64,000 bases of DNA from Scytalidium lignicola (taxonomy: Eukaryota; Ascomycota; Leotiomycetes), in contig NCSJ02000136.1 of the NCBI GenBank assembly GCA_002812745.2, positions 45,017 through 109,016 of the forward strand, given 5' to 3'. Within the stretch, counting starts at the first letter, position 1, and the number at the start of each line of letters is the position of its first letter. A model generated the notes under the pieces. It made no database searches, was not told the DNA's origin, and was given only the letters and a program-made list of their open reading frames with translations. Positions 34,822-46,788 of this stretch are shown here, in pieces. Both the position numbers and the translations under genes were made by a program.

Positions 34822-36011
34822 TCATTGTCCCTTCTTCTCAGCGTCCTTCTTTTCCTGCTCTATGAACCATGCTACTCCCTTCTCAATTCCCTCCTTCAAG
34901 GGTACAATAGGCCGGTACCCCAGCCTCGCTTTTGCCTTACTAATATTATAATACCGCGTCATACAACTATACTTCACTTCTCGTCTCGTCAACTTGGCTC
35001 GTTTTCCAATCAACCACATTACCCATTCTGCTGCAGCGCCAGCAGCAAGCATCAAATCCTTAGGCAACTCCCACACCTGCTCGATGCCCTTGTCAGATCC
35101 ACCGGCCTTCCACACCGCGCGTGCGAAATCCCAGAAATACAATGGTGAGTCATTAGTAATGAAGAAGGCTTCACCGTCGACCTTCTCATAGTCTAGCGGG
35201 GCGGTAGAGGCACTATAGGTTTGAAGCAAGGCGCGGGCGGCTAGACAATGTGCATGGGCTATATTCTCAACGTAGGTGAAATCGAAAAGGTTGGTATTTT
35301 CGCCAAGCTGGTAGCGGGTTTGGTTGTTCTTGAGGACTCTGAGGATTTGTGGTAGGAGTTGAACGTCGCCGGGGCCGAAAATGGAGGCCGGACGGATAGC
35401 AGCTGTGAGGAGTTTGGGGGAGCGGTTTGCGGCAATAACGAGTGCTTCAGCTTCGGCCTTGAAGAATGGTTAGTAGATATTTTTTTATACGGAGTAGTGT
35501 AATAGAAGTAGTAGTAGTGAGAGAGTACCTTTGTCAGAGAGTAATATTCTGTCTGGTTCTTTGGAGCAATAACCGGCCATCGCTCGTCTGCGTTAATGAG
35601 ATCTGATGCATTGTCGCTCACAACGCTCGCTGAGCTGGTGTACACCAATGCCTTGACATTAGTCTTATGGCACGCTTCAATGACGCATTTTGTTCCTTCG
35701 ACGTTGACCTTGCGGTACAATTCCTTCGTACCCCCTACCAGCGTGGGCGACGCAGTATGAATCACAACATCAGGTTTTATCTTCTCGAAAATCGGCAGAA
35801 GGGAGGAGAGAGTGGTGATATCAGCGTCGAAATATTGCACCCCATCCGACTCTGGTCTGCGGTTGTGTATTGTTCGAAGATCGATGACGGAGACCCTGCA
35901 GGTGTACGATTCGCACAGAAGATTGACGATATTGTGGCCTAGAAAGCCGCATCCACCAATTACAAGAACACTACCCAGTGAGTGTTTCTGTTGCGTGGGA
36001 TTAGAAGCCAT
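34822..36011 (-). CDS. ERG26: sterol-4-alpha-carboxylate 3-dehydrogenase (Erg26-like)
   Basis: Two exons (36011-35529 and 35457-34822; 71-bp intron) give 372 residues. The Rossmann motif GGCGFLG is at residues 19-25, and the catalytic YSLTK (Y157, K161) ends exon 1. AEAEALV, RPASIFGPGD and FDFTYVENIAHAH are typical of the 3-beta-hydroxysteroid dehydrogenase/isomerase family. Erg26 oxidises and decarboxylates the C-4 carboxysterol during C-4 demethylation in ergosterol synthesis, with Erg25 and Erg27 on the ER. The C terminus (GVAWFIEQEKKDAEKK) carries a hydrophobic segment earlier (AAAEWVMWLIG) that may bind membrane. Other NAD(P)-dependent 3-beta-HSD paralogues exist in moulds, so the orthology is likely but not certain. 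Confidence 0.87.
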
Positions 36012-37313
36012 TGTGAAAACGTGTTATGGCTCTCGGGGGATTGAGGATACGTTCAGGGGGTTAATTGTCTTCGTCCAGGAATTCTTGGATTTTAGGTACT
36101 TCCGTACGTAGTTGGCTTAGCTAGCTGTGTAGCTACACCTACAATCGGGTAAACTTCGCCTAATCCCGATTGCACTTACGAAGTCTTCAACAATTCAACT
36201 CGTCAACAACCTCCATAGACTACTCCCATATGCTCTCCGAACGCGTAACTACCTCCGCTCAAGATTTTCAATAGCTTGACAAGAAGTAAAAACGATGGAT
36301 TCAGTCCAAGCCTTAAAAAAAATGTAAAAGTTTAGAGATGAGCGGGAAAAGTTTATGAAAGCTATGTTNAAAAAAAGAGATAGAATTTAGAATTTATACT
36401 ACAGTAATACTAAATAACTAAAACTGATCAAAGGTTGATAACAAACAGTAAGTTTTTCTGAAATAAACACTACCCAGATATTCTCTAACTAACACCATTT
36501 CCAAACCGTCGGATTACTAGCTAAATTATGCATGTACAACTTCTGCCAAGAAAAGTAGCAATATTAATATGCCAACAGCTTTCTTTACTCCCGAATCGTA
36601 TGCTCTTTCTTATTCACGTCATCATATCTATCGGCAAACCAGTTTCATCTCGCATACAATATGGCTGAACCGTTGACGAGCTTGTTTCGCAGGCGCGTAG
36701 AGACATGAGTAGTTTGACAGAAGCCGAGCGAGAACTACTAGCAAACCGTTTTACTGTAATGAAGCTCCCGCGCACTATACGAATAATTACAACTCTGCGC
36801 CTGGTTCCCGTGAGGCTGCAGAAATGCTGGTTTCTTCCGATGAGAAAAAGGCTATTGGGAGCAGGTATGCGCCAACTTCTCGAAATCCCAAAGAAAGACC
36901 TTTTCGCCCGTAATGTGGAGGCAGAACGCATGAGGAAAAGAAAGCATTACTCAACCAAAAGCAACAGCTAGCACGAGAGGAATGCACCCTTCTTGCTAAA
37001 ATCAGAGACTTGAGACAACATCGAAATGAAATAGACAAGGACGAACGAAAACGCCAAATTAAGAATTGCTGCAATAAATTGGAATAACAAATCAAGACGG
37101 CATCTTTTATTACATCCTGATAGTTCTCAAACGCTGTCTTCTCAAAATTCAAGCTCAGTTACGAGTGGTTTCAGTGCAATAAACAGCTTCCTTGGCTTGG
37201 GACAGAGCATAAGCTCAGCTACCCTTGAAGTCGAACGTACCCGTCCTAATTTTTCTGCGCGCCTTTCATCACCTGTAATACCAGGAGCTCACATTCCCAA
37301 ATCCCCGTAGGAT

Positions 37314-37595
37314 TGGTATGCCGAAGAGTAGAAGAAGGAACAAGTTCTCAAGGAGAATCCGGACGGCTCCGAAGATGATATTGAGAGGATCATACGCGAT
37401 CGATTGAAAGCCTTAACCAATGATGAACAGTTGCCATATTTCGAAAAGAGTTGGGCTGAGCAGGATGAGTGTCAAACACATAATGACAAGTTGTGGGCTG
37501 TCATATTCGAGGAGAAGCTCTCGCGCGTATCAGAGCAGCCAAGCAAGACGATAAGAGCAATTGATATAGTCTACCTAGTGATCAAGGATGACTGA
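37314..37595 (+). pseudogene. relic reading frame weakly resembling an HMG-box
   Basis: The frame reads WYAEE, a TAG at 37329, then KKEQVLKENPDGSEDDIE and onward to LKALTNDEQLPYFEKS and AEQDEC. The order aromatic-basic-VxxxNP-acidic-IxxIIxxxLKAL-PYxxK resembles the three helices of an HMG box, but the match is weak. The stop codon and the lack of an upstream start argue for a relic. It could equally be a fragment of a repeat-encoded protein. Confidence 0.25.
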
Positions 37596-37924
37596 CAAAA
37601 ATCCCCGTATAGTAAGCACCAAAACTATGAGCATAACGAGCAGCAAGCTTTGCTTGTTAGCAAGATTGTAGAATATCATTGATAGGAAGCTTTGTCCTAC
37701 AGCCTCAAGTATTCTCTGCAGACGCCAAATTAGGATTAGCCAAAAGTAGACAGGCGGTGTACCTCCGTAGATCCGTATAACATGTCTGACACAGCCAGGC
37801 CCTCTAAACCAGGCCTGGATTACCCTCAGATCCAGGTCGCGGGGAAGACACATCAGTAGCCAAGCCTACCAGGAGACGAGTCCCACCACCTTCAGAGGAG
37901 AAACTTACGCAGGTACCACCTAGA

Positions 37925-38027
37925 CTAATAGTTGGTTGCGCTCGGAGGTGGGAAAATATCGCTTACCAACCACCCTGGGTGGTTGGTAAGCGATATTTTC
38001 CCACCTCCGAGCGCAACCAACTATTAG
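37925..38027. repeat. perfect 103-bp palindrome (51-bp arms, 1-bp centre)
   Basis: The arms 37925-37975 and 37977-38027 are exact reverse complements around the single T at 37976; pairing fails at the next base on each side. TA dinucleotides lie just inside both ends (37926-37927 and 38025-38026). It would fold into a near-loopless hairpin. It could be a foldback/MITE-type element, two transposon ends head to head, or an inverted-duplication artefact of assembly. Confidence 0.95.
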
Positions 38028-38625
38028 GCCTGTCAGACGCGGGGGCCGTATTCCAGTCCTCCTAGTGTCTTTCTTACCTACTTCTCGACTACGCATTGCG
38101 GAGATTAGCTGCGGTGTCTGTTTTCCCGCTTCGTATGTATTTCAGTAGTTGCTGCCAAGGGAATTCTGAAGCCAGTGTTGATTCTCCTCTTCGCAATTCC
38201 CAGCGAGCTATAAGTTTATTGGCAGTGCTGCTCCTGATTCAATTAGTCCTTCTAGAAGCGGGGCCTCAGAGGTGGATTCTCAATGCGGCCTTGGCTGCGG
38301 GTTGCGGAAGCGGACTTCGTAATTATGTTGGCATCAAACTGGCTTTAACTACAGCCAGTTGCAGCTACGGCTACGATTTTAGAAAGGGCACAATCTAGGA
38401 AGGGTAAATGATGTCTCTAAATTTGAAAAGAAGCTGCTGCCTCTTGCAATCCTTGTACAAAATTCCTTAACCCTAGTAAAAGATCCTAGTTTTCTCCAAC
38501 ATCTATGGCGGGTGGAGAGTAATGGCGTCCTGGGTTTTGGATTCATTTGAGTAGTATTTGAGTAGTAATCCGGGAAAGTCCTACAGAAGTAAATGAGGGT
38601 TTGGTCTACGTACCCAATTGTCAAA

Positions 38626-38634
38626 TATATAAAA
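38626..38634 (+). promoter_or_regulatory. TATA box of the carbonic anhydrase gene
   Basis: TATATAAAA lies 71 bases before the ATG, a good distance for a short 5' leader. The call is by sequence and position. Confidence 0.55.
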
Positions 38635-38704
38635 CCACCCTTCTCAGCAAGTTCTCTCTATATTCCATTCCTACCAGAATCTTGAAATTTTAACTCTATC
38701 CAAA

Positions 38705-39594
38705 ATGTCTCAAACCTCAATCTTTCCGATAGATGTTATTGTTGAGCGTAACAAGTACGATACTAACTACCCTATCGATCTATATCCTCACAAACAAGAA
38801 ATGGAATACTAAAGAGCTAATTGTGAAACAGGAAATATGCGGCAGAATTTCACAAACCACTATGGAAACTACAGGACTCTGACGGAAACTTTCGCCGCGG
38901 AACCGGAATGCTCATAGGTCTGCAATCATTGAGTTTAATACCCTCTTGGCACATCCGTAAACTTATGTACATATTCTGCAGTGACCTGCGTCGATCCCCG
39001 CATTGTTCCTGAGACTTTTCTTGGGTTTCGACTTCCAGAAGAAACACCAATCGGTAAGATTGACTTTCCACTTTAACTTCCATCGCAATGTCATGCTGAC
39101 GTTGAATTTCAAAGCTATTCCCGTGATTCGAGTGATAGGTGGTCGTGCCAAACATGCTCTCACAAACATCGTAGGCCTGGATGCAGTTTTCNGTATCGAT
39201 ACCGTGGTTATCATCCATCATAAAGGTATTACCGACAACATTGTCATATTAGAACCGTTGTATGATGCTAAAATACGGGTAAGACTGCGGCCTGACTCAT
39301 AAAACTGAGGAAGATATCCGGACGACACTGGAACATAACTTCCCTGTAGAACGTACGATAATTGATGAGATAGAGTTCGGAGCAATTAACAAGTGAGTAG
39401 TGATTTCTTCTGGGTATGTTACTAGGTATGTTATTAGCTATTAACAAAATTACAGACTTGGGCAGAGTGTTCTTGATGACATTCAACTTTTGAAGAGTTC
39501 CCCTTTGATCAGGAAGGAAATGGTCTTCAAAGGATTCGTGTATCATATTGATACCGGCCTAATAGAAGAAGTTGTGCAGGGTAGTACGGTATAA
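38705..39594 (+). CDS. beta-class carbonic anhydrase-like protein
   Basis: Six exons (38705-38754, 38832-38917, 38982-39053, 39115-39225, 39284-39392, 39456-39594; introns 58-77 bp) give 188 residues. The beta-CA zinc site is complete: C48, D50 and R52 in VTCVDPRIVPE, and H105 and C108 in HHKDCGLTH. Between them, VIRVIGGRAKHAL matches the family's RNAGGRA block with Ile-Gly in place of Ala-Gly. The last part (FGAINKLGQSVLDDIQLLKSSPLI and VFKGFVYHIDTGLIEEV) is typical of small fungal beta-CAs. These enzymes interconvert CO2 and bicarbonate; no targeting peptide is seen, so it is likely cytosolic. Codon 96 contains the unresolved base 39192. It is intact despite lying in an island of decayed sequence. 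Confidence 0.87.
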
Positions 39595-40084
39595 AATGGA
39601 GTCGGCCAGCTTTGATAGAGCTAGAAGTTTTTTGTTAGAAATTCACCAAGCAAAGCACAGTGGATTATAAAATGTTCGTTATTTTCTTGACATGATGAAA
39701 TAATAGAATATCGCCTTTATATTAATAGATAAACTTTTCCAATATGTGTGACTGAGTTAAGTTTAGTAGGAATTTATATAGTGCTCTGGTGTACAACTAC
39801 CCATTGACCAGATTCTAAAAGTAATGGTCAGTTAAATGAAAGTAGTGTTCGAGATGCACCGCGGGTAGTTACGTTGCCTTAAAATCGATGAATCTAAGTT
39901 ACATCATAATTATTTCAAAGCTGCAGAAATATTTATCCGCATTGGCATTCTAACGGACAAAGTTGCAATTTAGTTAATACGTTACCAGCTTTTCTCGCAG
40001 CTATTAGCGACAGAATATTATTACAGCCCATTCACTACAATTATTCTGTATTGCTTTCATACGTCTATATACCTATATCCGAAC
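39595..40084. other. spacer between carbonic anhydrase and HNH-type gene
   Basis: AT-rich, no gene seen. Confidence 0.55.
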
Positions 40085-41153
40085 ATGAGCAAGTCAGGGT
40101 GCAGCTTAGAATTACTTCTTGAGGATGAGAGCTTCAACCAAGCTAGCGGAGAACGGAAGCTCGCTTTACGACGTCTACAAAAGGCTCTGGACAGTACTGT
40201 TACACGACATTTTTAGGCTGCATGTTATACTTGCGATGTTAACATATTAACACAAGTAGCAGAAAGTGCATCAAAGAATAAACTCAGCTCTAAGGTATTC
40301 TCCGTTACTTCTACTTCTACAGTATCACGTGTTATAATTCAAGGATGTAAGTGTAGCAGATTAACTCACAGCAAGCCTTCTGATTTCTTGTAGGGGAATT
40401 TATCCAAATCGTCAACGATTATGGTATCCCCACTTAAAAGAATTGATATATCTATTCCAAGACATCTGACAAACATGGAAAGAGTAAGCTTAAAGTGGTC
40501 TTAATATCTGGGTTGAAATTAATTCCTGATAGGCTATTTATCGAGACAACAGCCGCGGTATTCTAACTGGTATGCGTGTATTTGAAGTAGCTCATATTTA
40601 CCCGTCTACACTTCTTCATGATAAACTAGACTGCACGAGGCAGTTTTGGAGAATGTTGAATCTATTTTGGCCTTCAGAGAAACTTGCGACTTGGAGAGCG
40701 GCGGTCGACGCAAATAAGAGCGATATATACGGCGAAAACCCGTCGAATATGCTTTGTCTTAATCCACTTGCGAACGCAATGTGGAACATAGGTACATTCG
40801 CGTTCAAACCTGTGTCGATATCAGAAGACAAAAAAGTCTTGACCATGCAGTTCTTTTGGCAAGCAGAACGTGGACAGGATATGGCTGATATTGACCTTCT
40901 AACTGCACCACCATCAACCCAAGACCTAGATAGCGCGTATAGTTGCTGGCTAGCTTATGGCGATGAACGTATGAAGTCAGGCCGCATAGTGACCATGACA
41001 ACAAATGACCCAGTGGCATTTCCATTACCAAGCTTTGAGCTTTTCGAGATGCAATGGTTTTGTCGCAGAGTCTTAGCGATGGCTGGCCCAGCTCGAGAAG
41101 ATGAGTGGCTAGGCGAGGAATCTGATGTCTGTGAGGAGGAGGATGAGGAGTAA
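40085..41153 (+). CDS. HNH-nuclease-type fungal protein, possibly inactivated by one stop codon
   Basis: The last exon (40533-41153) encodes AIYRDNSRGILTG followed by FEVAHIYP, FWRMLNLFW, NPSNMLCLNPLANAMWNIGTFAFKP and an acidic tail. This is the HNH_2-type domain common in mould genomes (EVAHIYP carries the H; N and H come later). An exon at 40394-40483 (ending in HLTNMER) joins it in phase. A first exon at 40085-40294 (ATG, MSKSGCSLELLLEDE...) also joins in phase but holds a TAG at 40214-40216, codon 44. So the gene is either a pseudogene, has another first exon, or carries a base error. The usual CxxTG cysteine is replaced (GILTG instead of CxxTG). The role of the family is unknown; DNA cleavage is inferred from the fold. 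Confidence 0.6.
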
Positions 41154-42663
41154 TTGAATTTTATAAATCAGAAGCTTTGTAATATTAGATTTTTGCTGTT
41201 AGCATGGGCTGGGTTAGCTTTATATTACAGTCCAAATGAGCCAGTTGACTGTTCACGAAGCATTTTGAGCTTCGCAAACCTTCAACTTTGACCTTATTCC
41301 TCCCTTGAAGAATATAATCTTCCTCGGTTACTCTATAATAGAACATTTGNAAAAAGTGGCACTTGCCAATGGAGCTCTTAAATCTTACAGGAATTACCAG
41401 CCTCGTTTTCCACAGTTGTCTCCTGCTGAAGTTAAGCTCTCACTTGTACTACACAGCAGGTTCACCAGAGGATCACAGACCAAAATACTGTATAGACAAC
41501 ATAGAAATCTCTTTGTGGATTAAATATCTTACTAAGCACTCTTTTCAGTTGTCGTGGATTCTGACTAATCGAGATCACTACTGAAAATATTCGCATCGGA
41601 AACCAGAGCTGCATTATGATTTACCGGTACCTAAGATATTCGACGGCATAATAAGCAGGAGACGCACTAATGCGATTGGTTCAATGGAGACGACATATTA
41701 TTTTCGCGAAGTACCGGTATGTGAAGACTGGACGATAATAATGGCACAGACAAATGATATGCACTGAGTTGCCGTGCGTGTGTATCTTATTTATCATCCA
41801 ACTAAACTGACTAATCATGAAGTTCATTACGACACAATGCGTCGTGTTAGAGTTTAAAGTTTAGAGTTGCAAAGCCTTTCCGAACGATCCAGTCACGGAA
41901 CATCAAACGCTGTTTTCTATGGAGTAGTGTTGATACCGACCAGCAACACCATTGGCTAACATGGGATCGAATATCAAAACTAATTTACTAGACAACGGAA
42001 GAACCGAACTGTACCACAAAACCCACGACCACAACACCGAGCGCAGAAAATGAAATGGAATAGGTTAGTACACCCGTAGGCAAAGAAAAGCCTTTCGGAC
42101 TGGTAAGATAATTAGTTAATTCTCGATGAAGGGCGTGGACGGGGTAGCGAGGTCGGAGCAAAGCCACGGGCTCCCTTATTAACCAGCCCACCAGCCACAA
42201 AAGGGTCCTGAAGGCGCGCGGCCTTCGGAATTGAGCGGGCAATTTGCTGCCTTGCCACCACCCCTCTGCCCCTCTCAAGGCATGGAAAGGCACGAAAAGG
42301 TCTGGAACGCCTTGCCCTACGGGGCATCGGGGATGCGCTTTTCCAAATGCCATCAGTACCAAAAGCAGTAAAGGCATAAAATAAGTTCTCACAGTAAGTC
42401 CGGACCTTTGCTCCGGACGACGGCTCTACCTACCCTGCCCTTGGAGATGACTTTTCTGCCGCTTTCCGTCGCCCTCTCTTCCTCTTTCCCCAGTCACTAT
42501 AACTCCCACAGCATCAGTCTCGCCGCATGGTACAAGTCTACTGGATGTCGATGGTGTTGTAGTGACTTCAGAGTGTTGATTTTTCTTTTCCTTGGTTCTT
42601 TAGCAAAGCACCTCGGGTGCGAGTCGGATGCGGCGTGTCTGGGTGCAGACGGGGGTGCTCGAG
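41154..42663. other. spacer upstream of the histidine kinase
   Basis: The left half is AT-rich with an unresolved base at 41350; from about 42120 it becomes GC-richer and probably holds the kinase promoter and leader. No gene seen. Confidence 0.5.
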
Positions 42664-45600
42664 ATGTCGGAACAGTCAGCAGCGAGCACCAAGGATCAAT
42701 CCGCCGTTAATCTGGACGAATGGACGTCGGAGAGAAAGCGTGTCCAGGAACTTCTCAGGTACGCAACCAATGCCTCTGTTCCCTTGCACAGAAGACCCGA
42801 CTAGGGGCGTTTGAAATTTGGGTTCTGATATCGGTGAATTCAGATTCTACCAACCGACATCCCTTGATGTCCATGATGTTGATCTAGAAGATGTCAAGCT
42901 CTCCTCGGACCCCACTCTAACCGCCCTCGTACAGCTGGGAGCTCTACGAACGGACTGCGATCGTGCCTTCATGTCCTTGGTGACACATGAAGCTCAGCAT
43001 ATCCTAGCAGAAGCCACCAGGTCCATATCCACTATAGACAAGACGAACCATAAAGAAGGCGACCAGATCTTCCTTGGCCAAAGAACCATAGAGCTAGGCT
43101 GGGGTGTATGCCCAACCACGTTCAAGGTCTTCACGTGCAACGACGAGAGCCTCAATATCTCAACCGCAAACATCACGGCGCATGCGGGGGCATTTATCAT
43201 GGGGGACATGTCCAAGGAGCCTCAATTCGCGGAGCGTCCTTTCGTTACCGGTTTCCCGTATATGAAATTCTATGCTGAGGTTCCTATATTTACTCCGTCA
43301 GGATACGTAATAGGGTCTTACACGGTGGTGGATAACAAGGCGAGGTACGATGGCCACGAGGAGGTTCTGTCTGTGCTTAGGGAGATCTCATCAGCCATTA
43401 TGAACCATTTGGAGCTGGTTAATTTTAAGCAGACATATCGGCGGGCATCGCGCATGGTTAGTGGACTTGCTCATTTCGTGGAAGGAATTGGTTCATTTCC
43501 TACCCGGCCGGGTGGTACCCGGCAGCAGTCAGCCATGTCATTTAATAAGGAAAAGACAAATTCATCGCCTCGGGATACGAGCGAGAAAGCCTGTGGAGTA
43601 ATTAAGGGGAATGACAACTCAGAACCACCAGCAGTAACTGAGGGTGATGAAGACTCTGAAGCTCCTATATGCTCAGGTGAAGAGTGTAACGCATTGCAGG
43701 ATATCGTTGCATCGCCAAGAGATAAGCCTCAGGGGGGTGCTCTCGACCCTCCTCTTCAGCCTACAGTTCAAGAGAATTTAGAATCAGACCTACCTGTGCA
43801 TCCGATATATGACGAACCCAAACCAATTACTGAAGAGACGATAGACTACTTCGGTAATCGTGCAGGACGAGATTCCGAGGTAGACAGCGGCATCGGGTTA
43901 TCTAGCGGTTCGCCTTCATACAGGAGTGATATGGAAGACAGTACAAATGCTTCTGTGTCATCCTCAAGGTCGAACGTCGTGAAAGAAACTCTAAGTCGTG
44001 CATGTACTCTAGTCCGTGAGGCTATCAACCTGGATGGAGTGCTTTTCTTAGACGCCTCCTGGAGTTCATATCAACTTCCATATCGGATTGCCACCAAAGT
44101 AGAAACACCATCAATTATCGATACGCCTCAGAGCTCTAATGATGGTACCCCTTGGCCCTCGATTCAGCTAAACTCTGACCACAATGATGACAGTCGAGCT
44201 CTTCATTCTAGCTCATCGATACCAGCGCATTCTTTAGCCTCCCCGAGAAACCCACAGGAGAGAAAGTGCTCTATCCTATGTCAAAGTATCCGACCAGGTT
44301 ACAATTTCTCCGGCTCTGATCCGGAAAATTCTCCCTCGTTGACCGAGGCTTCACTTCAGGATCTGCTCACCGAGTTTCCTCGTGGTGCTGTCTTCTACTT
44401 TGATGAATCTGGATTTATCACGTCAAGTTGTGCTGATGATTCTTCACAGAGTGATGCCGACGTTGACTCAGACTTACATTTCTCTGTTGCCACAGATCTG
44501 TTGAAGCTACTTCCTGGAGCTCGATCCATTGCATTATTACCCCTCAGAGACTCAACCAAGTCATCATGGTTCACCGTGGGATTAGCTTGGTCTTCCGACC
44601 CAGTTCGCTCTATTCGAGTTGAAGATTTTGCGTATCTTCGAGCCTTTGGAAATTCAATCATGGTGGAAGTTTCGCGCCTCGAGGTTATCTCTGCTGACCA
44701 AGCTAAGACGGTATTCTTGTCTTCCATCAGCCACGAGCTCCGCTCTCCTCTCCACGGCATTCTGGCCAACGCAGAGCTCCTTTCTGCAACATCTACCGGC
44801 CATATTCAAGATGAGATGATCGAAGCTATAGAAATTTGCGGGAGGACCCTATTAGACACTATGGACCACCTTCTAGACTTTGCCAAGATAAATAATTTTA
44901 ACAAGAAGATCCGGCCACGGGGTGTTGATGGCGCAACATCATCAGGAACGAATAACCTTACTTCTGAGTTCGACATGAGTAATATAGTGCAGGACGTTGT
45001 ACATGGTGTCTTGGCTGGATACAAGTACCAACACACTTCGCCTTCACAGTTCTGGAAACGTGATCACATTGATACCACGATGAATCCATTAGAAGGCTAT
45101 AATGATAATGAGAGTCCTACTTTTCACGAAGGAGTCACTGTTATTATGGATATCCAGGAACGTCCAGATTGGGTTATTTCATCTGAGCCAGGAGCTTGGA
45201 AGCGAATCTTGATGAATTTGTTTGGAAACGCCTTGAAGTATACGAGTGGGGGGTTCATTAAAGTCTCTCTTACCTGGGAAGGTCTCTCTTCAGCTGATGT
45301 CAAGGCTCCTAAGTCGCTCATTTCTTTAACAGTCAGTGACTCGGGCAAAGGTATGAGCAAGCAGTACCTGAAAAATCACCTGTTTACGCCCTTTGCCCAA
45401 GAAGATACTCTTTCCGTCGGAGCTGGTCTTGGACTTAGCATCGTGAAGCAGCTCGTTGTCGCATTAGGTGGCACAATTAAAGTCGAGAGCGAAGTCGGCC
45501 TTGGAACTGTCGTTAAGGTCTCGGCACCTGTGATTGTGAGGAATATCATGGATGTAGAAAAGGTGGACTTGATTTCTAAAGTTCAGAAGCTAGTACGGGG

Positions 45601-46788
45601 GCTGAGCTTTTGCACTATAATTGATGGTACAGTCTCTTCAGTTGTTTGTGATAGAAAAGGCGGATTCCAGAGGCGCTTGAAACCTGCCACTGAACTGCTT
45701 CGTTCTATTGAGCAGATAGGTACTAGCTGGTTTGGTATGACATGTGCGAATGCTCCAGTTCTATGTTCTGCGTCAGCAGACATAATGGTAGCAACCGAAG
45801 CGGCATTAGAATCGTATCTTCAGTCAGTAGCGGACAACAAGGCTGCTACATGGGATCTTGCTGGCAGTCCTGTGATACTTCTTACGACAGATGGGGATAA
45901 TTCATCTTATCCTTTGGCATCAGCCTGGAATAAGGATAATGGAAGAGTCGTTCGGCTATCTTTACCCGTCAGTCCACGTAGCTTTGCGAAAGCGCTTAAG
46001 AAGTGCCTTCATTATCGATCTTCATCAGCTGAATCCAATCCAGAGCTTTCAAGTTCGAAGATTGAAGGTCCACATTCCTCTGATAATACAACGCAAGAGC
46101 TCCCTTCGCTCTCGAAAGAGGCGATACGAGATCCGACGCTAAATCCACCAAGTACGAAGGAACATTCAGCGTCATCTTCTGTTCCTAATCCACACGGTAC
46201 AGAGCCATTGAGTTCCCTAGCAACATCAGCTGCTGTGACTGAAGGTCTTGAAGCCGAAAATACTGCACAATCGCAATCCGTTAGGCATCACGATGAGGGG
46301 CCATATGTTCTCTTAGTTGAGGACAATGAAATCAATCTCAAGGTATGATAATTCTACTAGAATAGTCATTTACCGTATAAATAGTTACTAATCTCAACTA
46401 ATTCACATAGATCCTCGCCACGTTCATGACACGCCTTAAATACCGCTACGCAACCGCATCGAACGGCCTGGAGGCTGTAAACCTCTACAGGTCCTCCACC
46501 ACCACATCTCCTGACTCTCCTGACACTACCACAACTACCTCTCCAAAATCATCTCCTTTTGATTTCATAATTATGGATATTAGCATGCCCGTCATGGACG
46601 GTTTCGCGGCAACAAGAGAGATACGGTTGTACGAGTATAAGCATGGACTGAACCCCGTCACGGTGGTTGCTCTAACTGGATTGGCGAGTGCGCAGGCGCA
46701 ACAGGAGGCGTTAAGCAGTGGAATTGATACTTATTTAATGAAGCCGGCTAGGTTAGGTGATTTGAAAAAGCTTTTGGGCAAGACATGA
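42664..46788 (+). CDS. hybrid histidine kinase with N-terminal GAF domain
   Basis: Three exons (42664-42758, 42844-46342, 46411-46788; introns of 85 and 68 bp) give 1323 residues. The N-terminal part (DPTLTALVQLGALRTDCDRAF... YAEVPIFTPSGYVIGSY) is a GAF-type sensor. A disordered Ser-rich linker follows. The kinase core has the H box SHELRSPLHGIL with H662, the N box NLFGNALKYT, and G boxes DSGKGMS and GAGLGLSIVKQLV. A C-terminal receiver (LLVEDNEINLKI...) has phosphoacceptor D1254 in IIMDISMPVMDG and the ALTG and KP motifs. The protein would autophosphorylate and pass phosphate via a Ypd1-type carrier to Ssk1/Skn7 regulators. No membrane helix is seen, so sensing is probably cytosolic. Its group among fungal HHKs was not determined. 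Confidence 0.94.

Larger units (their letters stand above)
36012..38622. other. AT-rich island with decayed reading frames
   Basis: No intact gene is visible. An unresolved base lies at 36369 beside an A run. Protein-like stretches interrupted by stops occur at about 36904-37086 (Lys/Gln coiled-coil-like), 37314-37595 and about 38400-38560. A perfect palindrome sits at 37925-38027. The pattern suggests relics of genes or repeats. Confidence 0.5.
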
